From contig NZ_CP032549.1 of assembly GCF_012221945.1 (NCBI RefSeq), positions 3,224,001 through 3,288,000 of the forward strand: DNA of 64,000 nt, read 5' to 3'. Both the position numbers and the translations under genes were made by a program. Below are positions 28,443 through 37,222 of this stretch, one piece after another; the first letter of the stretch is position 1; every line of letters starts with the position of its first letter. A model generated the notes under the pieces. The model ran no database searches. It was not told the DNA's origin and saw only the letters and a list, made by a program, of their open reading frames with translations. The stretch comes from Glutamicibacter mishrai. GTDB taxonomy: Bacteria; Actinomycetota; Actinomycetes; Actinomycetales; Micrococcaceae.

Positions 28443-29537
28443 ATGGAATTCACCGAAAATCTTTCAACGAGTCGCAAGAGCGACCAAGAGCGCGCCAGCG
28501 TTCTGGCTAACCCTGGTTTCGGGGACTTCTTCACTGACCACACCACTGTCGTTGACTGGACCGCCAACGAAGGCGGCCAGGGTGGCGAATGGCATGACGC
28601 CCGTATTGAGCCTTATGGGCCAATCGCCATGGATCCAGCTGCTTCGGTGCTGCACTACGGCCAGGAAATTTTTGAAGGCTTGAAGGCTTACCGCCACGCT
28701 GACGGGTCCGTGTGGACGTTCCGCCCACGCGCCAACGCTGCTCGCTTGAACAAGTCTGCCCAGCGTCTTGCGCTGCCACAGCTGGATGAGGATGTCTTTG
28801 TTGAGTCTCTGAAGAAGCTCGTGGCCACTGACATTGACTGGGTGCCAACCGGAGACGGCGAAGCCCTGTACCTGCGCCCATTCATGATTGCTACCGAAGC
28901 CTTCCTCGGTGTGCGAGCAGCTCGCGAAGTTTCCTACCGTGTCATTGCTTCGCCTGCAGGCAACTACTTCGGTGGCGAGCTCAAGCCCGTCGCTATTTGG
29001 GTATCGAAGAATTACGCCCGTGCGGGACGTGGTGGCACCGGTTCAGCCAAGTGCGGCGGCAACTATGCTGCATCCTTGGTGGCGCAGCTGGAGGCTGAAG
29101 AAAACGGCTGCAAGCAGGTTCTGTTCCTGGACTCCTTTAACGACAACGCAGTTGAAGAACTGGGCGGCATGAATGTTTTCTTTGTCACCAAGGACAACAA
29201 GTTGGTTACCCCTGCTTTGACTGGCACCATCCTTGAAGGCGTTACCCGTTCATCCGTTATTCAGCTTGCCAAGGACCGTGGCATCGAAGTTGAAGAACGC
29301 AAGATCACCCTGGACGAATGGCGTGATGGAATTGCCTCCGGCGATATCACCGAGGTCTTCGCCTGCGGTACCGCGGCAGTGATCACGCCAATCGGTGTTT
29401 TGAAGAACGGCGATGAGCTCATTGGTGACGAAAATGCACCGGCTGGCGAAGTGACCATGTCCATTCGTGAGGAACTGCTGGGCATCCAGCTGGGAACTGT
29501 TGAAGATCGACACGGCTGGCTTGAGCGTTTGGCATAG
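28443..29537 (+). CDS. ilvE: Branched-chain amino acid aminotransferase
   Basis: 364 aa, class IV PLP enzyme of the actinobacterial long type, doing the last step of Ile, Leu and Val synthesis with glutamate as amino donor. Visible landmarks are VLHYGQEIFEGLKAY near residue 65, YLRPFMIATEAFLGVRAA, the PLP-lysine segment GTGSAKCGGNYAASL (Lys at about 203) and the C-terminal FACGTAAVITPIG phosphate-binding loop. A short AAGG box precedes the ATG. It lies just downstream of a terminator and ends at another, an unusual arrangement noted in the findings. Confidence 0.97.
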   Translation: MEFTENLSTSRKSDQERASVLANPGFGDFFTDHTTVVDWTANEGGQGGEWHDARIEPYGPIAMDPAASVLHYGQEIFEGLKAYRHADGSVWTFRPRANAARLNKSAQRLALPQLDEDVFVESLKKLVATDIDWVPTGDGEALYLRPFMIATEAFLGVRAAREVSYRVIASPAGNYFGGELKPVAIWVSKNYARAGRGGTGSAKCGGNYAASLVAQLEAEENGCKQVLFLDSFNDNAVEELGGMNVFFVTKDNKLVTPALTGTILEGVTRSSVIQLAKDRGIEVEERKITLDEWRDGIASGDITEVFACGTAAVITPIGVLKNGDELIGDENAPAGEVTMSIREELLGIQLGTVEDRHGWLERLA

Positions 29538-29555
29538 ACGCGAAAGTAAGCGACT

Positions 29556-29595
29556 ACGATGGTCTCGGGGCTTAAGCCCTGGGGCCATCGTTTTT
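29556..29595 (+). terminator. Intrinsic terminator between ilvE and galE
   Basis: A stem of about 16 bp (29556-29571 with 29576-29591, three G-T pairs) has a short TTAA loop and is followed directly by a T5 run. It ends 18 bp before the galE ATG. Confidence 0.88.
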
Positions 29596-29612
29596 ATGTG
29601 AAAAGGAATGAA

Positions 29613-30704
29613 ATGCACGTACTGGTAACTGGCGGTGCAGGCTACATAGGTTCGCACGCAGTGCTCCTATTGCTCGAAGCTGGCCACAAAGTTTCTGTCT
29701 TCGATAATCTCAGCAATTCTTCGCCTGAGTCGTTGCGCCGCGTTCGAGAAATGTCTGGTTCTGCTCCGGATCTATTCATTGGCGATTTGCTCGACAGTGA
29801 CCGGTTGGATTCAGTTTTGAGCCAGACCCAGCCCGACGCTGTAATTCATTTCGGCGGGTTGAAGGCCGTTGGCGAATCAGTGCAAAAGCCAATTTCCTAT
29901 TACCAGAACAATGTTGTTGGCACCTTGAACCTGGTTTCCGCGATGGAAAAGGCCGGCGTGAAGCGTTTGGTCTTCAGCTCTTCCGCAACGGTCTACGCCG
30001 AGTCCACCGAATTGCCGTTGGTTGAAGGCGCCCAGCGGGATGCCTCAAATCCCTATGGCCGCACCAAGCTGCATATCGAGCAGATCCTTGAAGATCTTGC
30101 AGTCTCCGACTCCTCGTGGTCCATCGCCACCTTGCGCTACTTCAACCCAGTCGGTGCTCATCCATCGGGGAATATCGGCGAGGACCCACAGGGTATCCCG
30201 AACAACCTCATGCCTTTTATTGCTCAGGTTGCCGTTGGACGCCGAAGCGAAGTTCAAGTCTTTGGCAATGATTACCCGACCTATGACGGCACGGGTGTAC
30301 GCGACTACATTCACGTCATGGACCTCGCCCAGGGACACTTGGACGCATTGGACTTCCTGAACAGCCACAACGGGCAATACGTTTGGAACCTCGGAACGGG
30401 AAGCGGAACCAGCGTGCTTGACGTCATCGGCGCATTCTCACGAGCCTGCGGCCGCCAGCTGCCATACAAATTGGTAGACCGCCGCCCAGGCGACATTGCC
30501 GAGTATTACGGTGATCCAACCACAGCTCGCCTGGAGCTCGGCTGGAAGGCCGAACGTGGCGTAGAGGAAATGGCCCGAGATATGTGGGAATGGCAGTCCA
30601 AAAACCCTGCCGGATACCCGGATTATGATCTTGACGGAATTTCTGAAGAAGAAATTAACGAATTCATTCGCGGGGCCCGCGCGTCAATCGTCAAAGAAAA
30701 GTAG
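29613..30704 (+). CDS. galE: UDP-glucose 4-epimerase
   Basis: 363 aa from ATG 29613, which follows AAAAGGA by 5 nt. A longer frame from 29559 would run through the terminator hairpin and is not credible. It interconverts UDP-Glc and UDP-Gal. The NAD Rossmann motif is TGGAGYIGSH (about residues 6-15); the catalytic Ser/Tyr-x3-Lys set is seen as FSSSATVYAE and NPYGRTKLHIE. RYFNPVGAHPSG and VRDYIHVMDLA complete the epimerase signature. UDP-Gal produced here is the substrate of Glf, linking this gene to the galactofuranose machinery at 2-9 kb. It is followed by the FAH-family gene 17 bp later. Confidence 0.96.
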   Translation: MHVLVTGGAGYIGSHAVLLLLEAGHKVSVFDNLSNSSPESLRRVREMSGSAPDLFIGDLLDSDRLDSVLSQTQPDAVIHFGGLKAVGESVQKPISYYQNNVVGTLNLVSAMEKAGVKRLVFSSSATVYAESTELPLVEGAQRDASNPYGRTKLHIEQILEDLAVSDSSWSIATLRYFNPVGAHPSGNIGEDPQGIPNNLMPFIAQVAVGRRSEVQVFGNDYPTYDGTGVRDYIHVMDLAQGHLDALDFLNSHNGQYVWNLGTGSGTSVLDVIGAFSRACGRQLPYKLVDRRPGDIAEYYGDPTTARLELGWKAERGVEEMARDMWEWQSKNPAGYPDYDLDGISEEEINEFIRGARASIVKEK

Positions 30705-30721
30705 ACAAGAGAAATAATCAA

Positions 30722-31486
30722 ATGAAAATTGCAAGATTTGTAGTAGACGGTGACCCGCTCTATGGAGTCGTCGATGGAAACGACATCCATGTCCTAGCAG
30801 GTGACCCTTTCTTCCAGGGAATCAAGACCACCGGTGCAACCCACAGCCTTGACGATGTTCGACTGGTGGCTCCAATCATCCCGCGCTCCAAGGTCGTTGG
30901 ATTCGGACGCACCTACCGCGAGCATGCCAAGGAACTCGGCAACGAGATCCCGCAGGAACCACTGATGTTCCTGAAGCCAAACACTTCCGTGGTTGGCCAT
31001 GGGGATCCTGTCACCTTGCCTGCGTTTTCAGATGAAGTTTCCTTCGAAGGGGAACTTGCAGTAGTCATCGGACGGATTTGCAAGGACGTCCCTGCCGACA
31101 AAGCACAGGACGTGATCTTCGGATACACCGTTGCCAATGACCTGACCGCACGGGATGCTCAACGCAAAGACCCTCAGTGGGCCCGCGCCAAGGGATTCGA
31201 TGGTTCTTGCCCATTGGGTCCATGGATCGAAACTGAATTGTCTGATCCAGATGATGTCAGCATCGTCACCCGAGTCAATGGGGATGTCCGGCAAGACGGA
31301 TCAACCAACGAGATGATCTGGCCCGTTAATGAACTTGTTGCCCGAGCTTCCGAGGCATTCACCCTTTTGCCAGGAGATGTCATCATGACCGGGACACCTG
31401 CAGGCGTGGGATTAGTTAATGCCGGAGATGTCGTGGAAATTGAGGTTGAAGGAATCGGTTCATTACGAAGTGTATTCCGACGCTGA
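30722..31486 (+). CDS. Fumarylacetoacetate hydrolase family protein
   Basis: 254 aa. The C-terminal FAH catalytic fold is clear: VGFGRTYREHAKEL, EPLMFLKPNTSVVG, the metal-ligand E-x-E in EVSFEGELAVVIG, GYTVANDLTARDAQ, and VIMTGTPAGVG. Family members hydrolyse or decarboxylate 2-keto acyl substrates (acylpyruvates, 2-hydroxyhepta-dienedioate, oxaloacetate) with Mg2+. The exact substrate cannot be read from sequence. It is 17 bp after galE, probably cotranscribed, and is followed by a terminator before gltX; this FAH-gltX neighbourhood is common in actinobacteria. Confidence 0.93.
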   Translation: MKIARFVVDGDPLYGVVDGNDIHVLAGDPFFQGIKTTGATHSLDDVRLVAPIIPRSKVVGFGRTYREHAKELGNEIPQEPLMFLKPNTSVVGHGDPVTLPAFSDEVSFEGELAVVIGRICKDVPADKAQDVIFGYTVANDLTARDAQRKDPQWARAKGFDGSCPLGPWIETELSDPDDVSIVTRVNGDVRQDGSTNEMIWPVNELVARASEAFTLLPGDVIMTGTPAGVGLVNAGDVVEIEVEGIGSLRSVFRR

Positions 31487-31555
31487 GTTAGTTTATCTAT
31501 CCTTTATCCGGATACAATAATAACTACCACCAACTTGCCATCATCATTTTGGTGG

Positions 31556-31604
31556 AACCGCACTGGCTCTCGATCATTTATGTGATCGGGAGCCTTGCGG
31601 TTTA
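31556..31604 (+). terminator. Terminator between the FAH-family gene and gltX
   Basis: An interrupted stem of about 18 bp (31556-31577 with 31584-31602, with one small internal loop) is followed by TTTAAA. It ends about 40 bp upstream of gltX. Confidence 0.8.
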
Positions 31605-31644
31605 AATGCAACTTTCGGCTCGGAAGGCATAGAATGAAGACATC

Positions 31645-33150
31645 ATGACTGATCTATCGCTGATTCCTGTAGTAACCGAAGACACCCCGGTCCGCGTCCG
31701 CTTTTGCCCATCACCCACTGGTACGCCACACGTTGGCCTGATCCGCACGGCCCTGTTCAACTGGGCCTATGCTCGTCACACCGGCGGCAAGATGATTTTC
31801 CGCATCGAAGACACCGATGCGAAGCGTGATTCGGAAGAAAGCTACAACCAGGTACTCGATGCCTTGGGCTGGTTGGGTATCGACTGGGACGAAGGCGTAA
31901 ACGTCGGGGGACCGCACGAGCCTTACCGCCAGTCTCAGCGAGGCGAGATCTACCAGGACGTCATTGCCAAGCTGCGCGCTGCTGGCCACGTTTACGAGTC
32001 CTACTCGACTCCAGATGAGATCGAAGCCCGTCACAAGGCGGCTGGCCGAGACCCAAAGCTTGGCTACGACAACTTTGACCGCGAGCTCACTGACGAGCAG
32101 AAAGCCGCTTTCAAGGCTGAAGGGCGCGAGCCTGTGCTGCGTGTGCGCATGCCAGATCACGACGTCACCTTCGATGACTTGGTCCGCGGAGAAATCACGT
32201 TCAAGGCCGGCAGCGTTCCGGACTTCGTAGTTGTTCGTGCAAACGGACAGCCCTTGTACACCTTGGTAAACCCAGTTGACGATGCATTGATGGGTATCAC
32301 CCATGTGCTTCGTGGCGAAGACCTGCTGTCCTCAACCCCTCGCCAGGTGGTGTTGTACGCGCTGCTTCACGATATTGGTGTTGCACAGTACATGCCTCGT
32401 TTCGGCCACCTCCCATACGTCATGGGCCAGGGCAACAAGAAGCTTTCCAAGCGTGATCCAGAATCAAGCTTGTTCTTGCACCGCGACAACGGATTCATCC
32501 CAGAAGGCTTGCTCAACTACTTGGCACTGCTCGGATGGTCGCTCAGCGCAGACGAGGACATCTTCTCCCGCGAGCAGCTCGTTGAGGCATTCGATGTAAC
32601 CGATGTCCTTTCGAACCCGGCTCGATTCGACGTCAAGAAGGCGGAAGCAATCAACGGCACGCACGTGCGCATGCTGGAGCCACAAGACTTCCGCGACCGA
32701 CTGGTTCCTTACCTTCAGGCCGCGGATCTGCTCGGCTCGGAACTGACTGCTCGCGAGAACGAGATCCTTGATCAGGCAGCTCCCTTGGTCCAGGAACGCA
32801 TCGCGCTCCTGGGTGAAGCAACGGACATGCTCGAATTCCTGTTCAAGTCTGATGATGAAATTGTCATTGCCGACAACGCGCTCAAGGGGATGCCAGCCAA
32901 CCTTGTTGAGGTTGTTGAAGCCTCGGTTGAAGCATTGGAAGCTTTGTCAGATTGGAATGCGGAAACCATCCAGGGCGCGCTTCGTGCCAAGCTGGTTGAC
33001 GAGTTGGAGCTCAAGCCACGCCAAGCCTTTGGTCCTGCACGTGTAGCGATCTCCGGTAAGCGAGTATCGCCACCGCTCTTCGAGTCCATGGAAATCCTGG
33101 GCCGCGATTCGAGCCTCAACCGTCTTCGCGCATTTGGAGCGTCTCGGTAA
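31645..33150 (+). CDS. gltX: Glutamyl-tRNA synthetase
   Basis: 501 aa, class I synthetase. The ATP-site motif is [18 protein letters not shown] (HVGL in place of HIGH), and the KMSKS-equivalent is [11 protein letters not shown] near residue 270. [16 protein letters not shown] is the tRNA/Glu-binding block. The anticodon-binding helical C-terminus is complete. tRNA-Glu and tRNA-Gln genes lie just downstream. In actinobacteria GltX usually also glutamylates tRNA-Gln for later GatCAB amidation; that dual use is inferred here. Confidence 0.97.
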   Translation: MTDLSLIPVVTEDTPVRVRFCPSPTGTPHVGLIRTALFNWAYARHTGGKMIFRIEDTDAKRDSEESYNQVLDALGWLGIDWDEGVNVGGPHEPYRQSQRGEIYQDVIAKLRAAGHVYESYSTPDEIEARHKAAGRDPKLGYDNFDRELTDEQKAAFKAEGREPVLRVRMPDHDVTFDDLVRGEITFKAGSVPDFVVVRANGQPLYTLVNPVDDALMGITHVLRGEDLLSSTPRQVVLYALLHDIGVAQYMPRFGHLPYVMGQGNKKLSKRDPESSLFLHRDNGFIPEGLLNYLALLGWSLSADEDIFSREQLVEAFDVTDVLSNPARFDVKKAEAINGTHVRMLEPQDFRDRLVPYLQAADLLGSELTARENEILDQAAPLVQERIALLGEATDMLEFLFKSDDEIVIADNALKGMPANLVEVVEASVEALEALSDWNAETIQGALRAKLVDELELKPRQAFGPARVAISGKRVSPPLFESMEILGRDSSLNRLRAFGASR

Positions 33151-33180
33151 GCTGCTGCGCTTGCGATAACTAATTCAAAT

Positions 33181-33230
33181 AAGCCTCGGGCGCCATCGAT
33201 TTCAAAAGTCGGTGGCGCCTGAGGTTTTTG
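33181..33230 (+). terminator. Terminator after gltX
   Basis: A stem of about 18 bp (about 33182-33200 with 33209-33226, two G-T pairs) flanks an A/T-rich loop, then TTTTTG. It lies 31 bp after the gltX stop. Confidence 0.85.
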
Positions 33231-33513
33231 ATGTTCGGATTGGATTCAATGCCATGCCGGCTGGCGGATATGAAAGATCTGCCGCGGTGCATGCAGGCGC
33301 AGTGGGTCAGTTCACACAGATGATGAGGGCGCAAGATTGTTCTCAGCTGACAGGAGTAGGCGATTTTCCGGCGAAATTCCGCGGATGTCTAGACGGGTAG
33401 GTGATGGGCTCTCCGATTTGTGTAGATGGTTGACTGCCGGTATAGTTGTATCTCGTGCTACGGAAGTGGCCTGGAATAATGCTTGACAGAATTCCTAAAC
33501 TCCCAAGTCACAA

Positions 33514-33585
33514 TGGGATATGGTGTAATTGGCAACACAACGGTTTCTGGTTCCGTCATTCTAGGTTCGAGTCCTGGTATCCCAG
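33514..33585 (+). tRNA. tRNA-Gln (anticodon CTG)
   Basis: A cloverleaf is readable: acceptor TGGGATA/TATCCCA, D-stem GTGT/ACAC, anticodon arm ACGGT-TTCTGGT-TCCGT with CTG, T-arm CTAGG-TTCGAGT-CCTGG, discriminator G. The 3' CCA is not encoded. The anticodon stem has a T-T opposition at its loop end (position 31/39). Confidence 0.96.
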
Positions 33586-33631
33586 CGCTTCACCGGATTC
33601 GTTCGGTGAGTCAAGGTGAAACTTGACGTAC

Positions 33632-33707
33632 GGCCCCATCGTATAGCGGCCTAGTACTCCGCCCTCTCACGGCGGCAACACGGGTTCGAATCCCGTTGGG
33701 GTCACCA
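33632..33707 (+). tRNA. tRNA-Glu (anticodon CTC)
   Basis: Acceptor GGCCCCA/TGGGGTC, anticodon arm CCGCC-CTCTCAC-GGCGG with CTC, and T-loop TTCGAAT are present. The discriminator A is followed by an encoded CCA (33705-33707). It lies 46 bp after tRNA-Gln, presumably on one transcript, and ends at the 33712 terminator. Confidence 0.97.
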
Positions 33708-33711
33708 TATG

Positions 33712-33745
33712 AAAAACCACGGAGAGATCCGTGGTTTTTTCTTTT
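33712..33745 (+). terminator. Intrinsic terminator after the tRNA pair
   Basis: A 12-bp stem (33712-33723 with 33728-33739), GAGA loop and a T6-C-T4 tract form a textbook rho-independent terminator 5 bp after tRNA-Glu. Confidence 0.92.
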
Positions 33746-33797
33746 GCGCAGAAAACGTGCTTCCATCTCTCAGCAAACACCATCGCCATAAGGCAAG

Positions 33798-35573
33798 ATG
33801 GTGCACATGGAGTCGAACTCAGATCAGACAAAGCCTGCATTGAGTGGTGCCGCTGGAAGCGCAAATACCAGTGACATCACCATTGGAAGCCTCACGGAAT
33901 TACGTGGCATACTCACGGATCTTGTTTTCGTCGGTAATCAGTCTTCTGCGGCATCTGAAAGCGAACAGCTGCGCGAAAAGACGCTGCACCAGATATCCGA
34001 CTATTTAATTCCTCGCGTCTCAAATTTGGGGGCGCCGTTATTGGCCGTGATTGGTGGTTCCACTGGCTCCGGCAAGTCGACACTGGTCAATTCACTCATC
34101 GGGGAGCAAATCAGTATTTCCGGCGCTGTCAGGCCAACGACTCGTACTCCTGTCCTCGCATTCAATCCCGTGGATCAGCCCTTCTTCGAATCAGATCGCG
34201 TGCTCCCGGAACTCACCCGCGTTTCAGGAGGCGGTTTTGCGGTAACCGGGGATTCGTCTCGAAATGAAGCGCTCTTGATGAAGCCGCACGCGAGCGTACC
34301 TCAGGGGCTGGCGATCCTCGATGCGCCGGATATCGACTCAGTATCAGACGATAATCGGGCGCTTGCAGGACAGCTGCTCAACGCCGCTGATTTATGGATT
34401 TTTGTAACGACAGCCAACCGGTACGCAGACGCATTGCCGTGGGAACTGTTGACAGATGCCGGTGTCAGGGACATCACCGTTTCCGTCGTACTCAACCGAG
34501 TTCCTCAGGGAGCCGAGCGAGATATCGTGCCAGACTTGCGTCGCTTGCTGAGCGAAAAGAATCTGGATCCTGCTCTGCTGCACGTCTTTAACGAGACGCA
34601 ACTCAACGAAGAGAAACTCCTGCCGGGGGAGCAAGTTGAACCTCTGTTGGCGTGGCTCAATGCATTGGCCGCTGACTCCACCAAGAGGCAAGAGGTCGCT
34701 GCGCAAACACTGGCGGGTGCCTTGCGTCGCACCACGGCCGATGTCGGAGAGCTATTGGCCGAATTGCAAGACCAGGCGCAACAGATTGAAGACTTGCGTC
34801 AGCTGACCAAAGGGAGATTTGCCCAGGCGCAGGAACGCATCAATGCCGCACTCAACGACGGATCGCTATTACGCGGAGAAATCCTGGCGCGCTGGCAAGA
34901 TTTTGTTGGAGCAGGGGAGCTGCTTCGCGGGATCGAGGGAGCTATTGGGCGTGTCCGAGACAGGGTGGGCGCTTTCTTTTCCGGCCGGCCACCAGCCACG
35001 CATCGTGTTGAGCAAGCTATCGAATCAGGCCTGCATACGGTGTTCATCGCCGAAATTACCAAGGCCTGCCATGACGTCGATAGGTCTTGGAAGAACACAC
35101 CATTGGGCCAGGTGCTCCGCGCAGATCTGGTTTCGCCGCGGCCGCCAAAGGATCTTGATGAGCGGGCTGCTGACAGTATCCGACTCTGGCAAAAAGACAT
35201 TCTTGAGATGATCCGTGAAGAAGGTGCTGGCAAGCGAAAAACCGCCCGCATAGCTGCCTTTGGGGTCAACGGCGTCGCGGTCATTTTGATGGTTGTAGTT
35301 TTTGCCTCGACCGCGGGTTTGACCGGACTTGAAATCGGTATTGCCGGCGGGTCTGCTGTAGTGGGCCAGAAGCTGTTGGAAGCGATATTTGGCGAGGATG
35401 CTGTCCGGCGCATGGCAACCAGGGCGCGCAAGATGTTGGATGCACGAGCGGAAGCTTTGATTGGCAAGAGCGTGCAGTTATACGCGGACGGGCTGGATCA
35501 TGTGGCGCAACCGAAAGCGGCCCTGGCCTTGAACAAAGTCACTGATCGATTGAACGGCAAGGGGGCTAAATAA
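33798..35573 (+). CDS. Dynamin-like GTPase, first of a coupled pair
   Basis: 591 aa. The GTPase domain has the P-loop GGSTGSGKSTLVNSLIG (about residues 82-98), the switch I region AVRPTTRTPVL, the G3-type LDAPDIDS and the G4-like VVLNRVPQ. A helical segment (about 310-470, AELQDQAQQIEDLRQLTKG) may be the dynamin stalk. A hydrophobic hairpin (about 480-525, GVAVILMVVVFASTAGLTG) suggests membrane attachment. Its stop codon overlaps the start of the next GTPase. Paired dynamin-like proteins in Streptomyces (DynA/DynB) act at division septa; that parallel is inferred from the pairing and fold only. Confidence 0.85.
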   Translation: MVHMESNSDQTKPALSGAAGSANTSDITIGSLTELRGILTDLVFVGNQSSAASESEQLREKTLHQISDYLIPRVSNLGAPLLAVIGGSTGSGKSTLVNSLIGEQISISGAVRPTTRTPVLAFNPVDQPFFESDRVLPELTRVSGGGFAVTGDSSRNEALLMKPHASVPQGLAILDAPDIDSVSDDNRALAGQLLNAADLWIFVTTANRYADALPWELLTDAGVRDITVSVVLNRVPQGAERDIVPDLRRLLSEKNLDPALLHVFNETQLNEEKLLPGEQVEPLLAWLNALAADSTKRQEVAAQTLAGALRRTTADVGELLAELQDQAQQIEDLRQLTKGRFAQAQERINAALNDGSLLRGEILARWQDFVGAGELLRGIEGAIGRVRDRVGAFFSGRPPATHRVEQAIESGLHTVFIAEITKACHDVDRSWKNTPLGQVLRADLVSPRPPKDLDERAADSIRLWQKDILEMIREEGAGKRKTARIAAFGVNGVAVILMVVVFASTAGLTGLEIGIAGGSAVVGQKLLEAIFGEDAVRRMATRARKMLDARAEALIGKSVQLYADGLDHVAQPKAALALNKVTDRLNGKGAK

Positions 35574-37216
35574 TGGCGGAACGAAAAGTAGTCCGTGCTG
35601 TTAATGGTCTGAATCAGCAGATTGACAGCGTTATCGGCGCCATGGAGCTAGCTGAACCATATCTGGATCCGGACAGCATCGATTTGGCGGCCTCGGTCAT
35701 CAGGAAATCGGAATCACGTCGAAAGCTATCCTCGGAACACGTGGTTGTGGGTCTCTTTGGCGCAACGGGTAGCGGCAAGTCCACACTCTTCAACGCTCTC
35801 GTTGGCCAGGAATTGGCGTCAACAGGGGTGATCCGTCCTACGACGACAAATACAGTAGCTGCCATTTGGGATACAGCAGGCGCCAATGAGCTTCTGGACT
35901 GGCTTGAAGTGACAGATCGCCACGTCATTGAAGAGAGCGCAGAGCCTCGACGCCGATCCTCGAAAAAAGACTTTGATTCCGGGCTATTGCTCCTGGATCT
36001 GCCGGACATGGATTCGACGCGGGTGGAGCATCATCAGATTGCCTCGCGCCTGGTGGGTCAGGTAGATTTCCTGGTTTGGGTTCTTGATCCCCAGAAGTAT
36101 GCGGATGCATCCATTCACCATGGTTTTCTCAACTCCTTGCAAAGCCAACAGGGAAATATCCTGATTGTTCTGAACCAGATAGATCGAGTGGCCGAGTCTG
36201 ACCGCAAGAACATAGTTAGTTCCTTGCGCGATACTCTCGCTTCGTCCGGATTGGAAAGACTTCCGATTGTCTGCGCGTCGGCCACCACCGGAGAAGGGCT
36301 GGACGAAGTCCAACAGCAGATCGCTGCTGCCGCGAAAAACAAGGCCATTTCCACGCGCCGGCTCAGGTCTGACGTTGACCAGGTAGTGCACCACCTGAAT
36401 GGACAAATAAGCGTTGAAAAAGTCCGTCAGCCAAGCCAGATGCATCAATCCGAACTGGAACGAACGATCGCCAATGCTCACGGCGCACAATATATTGCTG
36501 ACGCAGTAGAGACTTCGTACAAGCTCCGGGCAGCCCGACGCACAGGTTGGCCAGTGACCACCTGGCTGATTCGACTGCGCAATGATCCATTGCAGCGAAT
36601 GAACTTGGGCCGCAAACGGGACGAACCCGAATTGTCCATCACCTCGCGTCCAGAACTATCCGTGGCAGAATCTTCGGCCATTGACCACGCTATCGATAAG
36701 TATGTTCAGCAAAGCACCGAAGAACTGCCTGACAGTTGGCATGAACCAATTCGAGAACAGGTCGGGGCCAATGTCGAGCACCTTGATGGTGCCGTTGATG
36801 CCGCTATCGCTAGCACGCAGCTTGGCGTTGAAAAGTCATCATGGTGGTGGCCTGTCGTCAAATTTATCCAGTGGGTCTCATTGTTGGCAGCATTGACCGG
36901 TGCGCTTTGGCTTGCTGCTTATCCCGTTGCTGGGTACTTCCAATTCGACTTGCCCTCGGCCCCACGGGTGGAAGGGATCGCGCTTCCCACGCTGGTCTTG
37001 GCAATCGGGTTATTGCTGGGTATCGTCCTAGGCATAGCGTGCTCATTCGTCAATCGAATAGTGGCTAAAGTTAAACGTAGGAAGGCGTTAAGGAATATCG
37101 AACGTTCAGTATCCGGCTTGGTTCGCACGGCCATCGTTGAACCTGTAGACGAGTATCTGACTACGTATAACAGCTATGCCACCCTTATTACCTCAGCAGC
37201 AAAGAAAGCCGACTAG
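35573..37216 (+). CDS. Dynamin-like GTPase (YfjP-type), second of the pair
   Basis: 547 aa. The P-loop is GLFGATGSGKSTLFNALVG (about residues 60-78); VIRPTTTNTVAAIWD, LLLDLPDMDSTR and IVLNQIDRV supply the other G motifs. Two C-terminal transmembrane spans (about 425-450, VSLLAALTGALWLAAYPVAG; about 465-490, TLVLAIGLLLGIVLGIACSFV) anchor it. The ATG shares bases with the preceding TAA (TAATG), implying translational coupling and probable complex formation with the first GTPase. The stop is 7 bp before thiL, so all three form one operon. Confidence 0.87.
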   Translation: MAERKVVRAVNGLNQQIDSVIGAMELAEPYLDPDSIDLAASVIRKSESRRKLSSEHVVVGLFGATGSGKSTLFNALVGQELASTGVIRPTTTNTVAAIWDTAGANELLDWLEVTDRHVIEESAEPRRRSSKKDFDSGLLLLDLPDMDSTRVEHHQIASRLVGQVDFLVWVLDPQKYADASIHHGFLNSLQSQQGNILIVLNQIDRVAESDRKNIVSSLRDTLASSGLERLPIVCASATTGEGLDEVQQQIAAAAKNKAISTRRLRSDVDQVVHHLNGQISVEKVRQPSQMHQSELERTIANAHGAQYIADAVETSYKLRAARRTGWPVTTWLIRLRNDPLQRMNLGRKRDEPELSITSRPELSVAESSAIDHAIDKYVQQSTEELPDSWHEPIREQVGANVEHLDGAVDAAIASTQLGVEKSSWWWPVVKFIQWVSLLAALTGALWLAAYPVAGYFQFDLPSAPRVEGIALPTLVLAIGLLLGIVLGIACSFVNRIVAKVKRRKALRNIERSVSGLVRTAIVEPVDEYLTTYNSYATLITSAAKKAD

Positions 37217-37222
37217 AACTCT

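Noticed and set aside
33212..33400. 62-codon frame after gltX
   Set aside because: It starts inside the gltX terminator hairpin and resembles no protein known to me.
33483..33513. TTGACA box at 33483 as promoter of tRNA-Gln
   Set aside because: A -10 box at the required distance would overlap the tRNA itself, so it cannot drive this gene; the real promoter probably lies further upstream.
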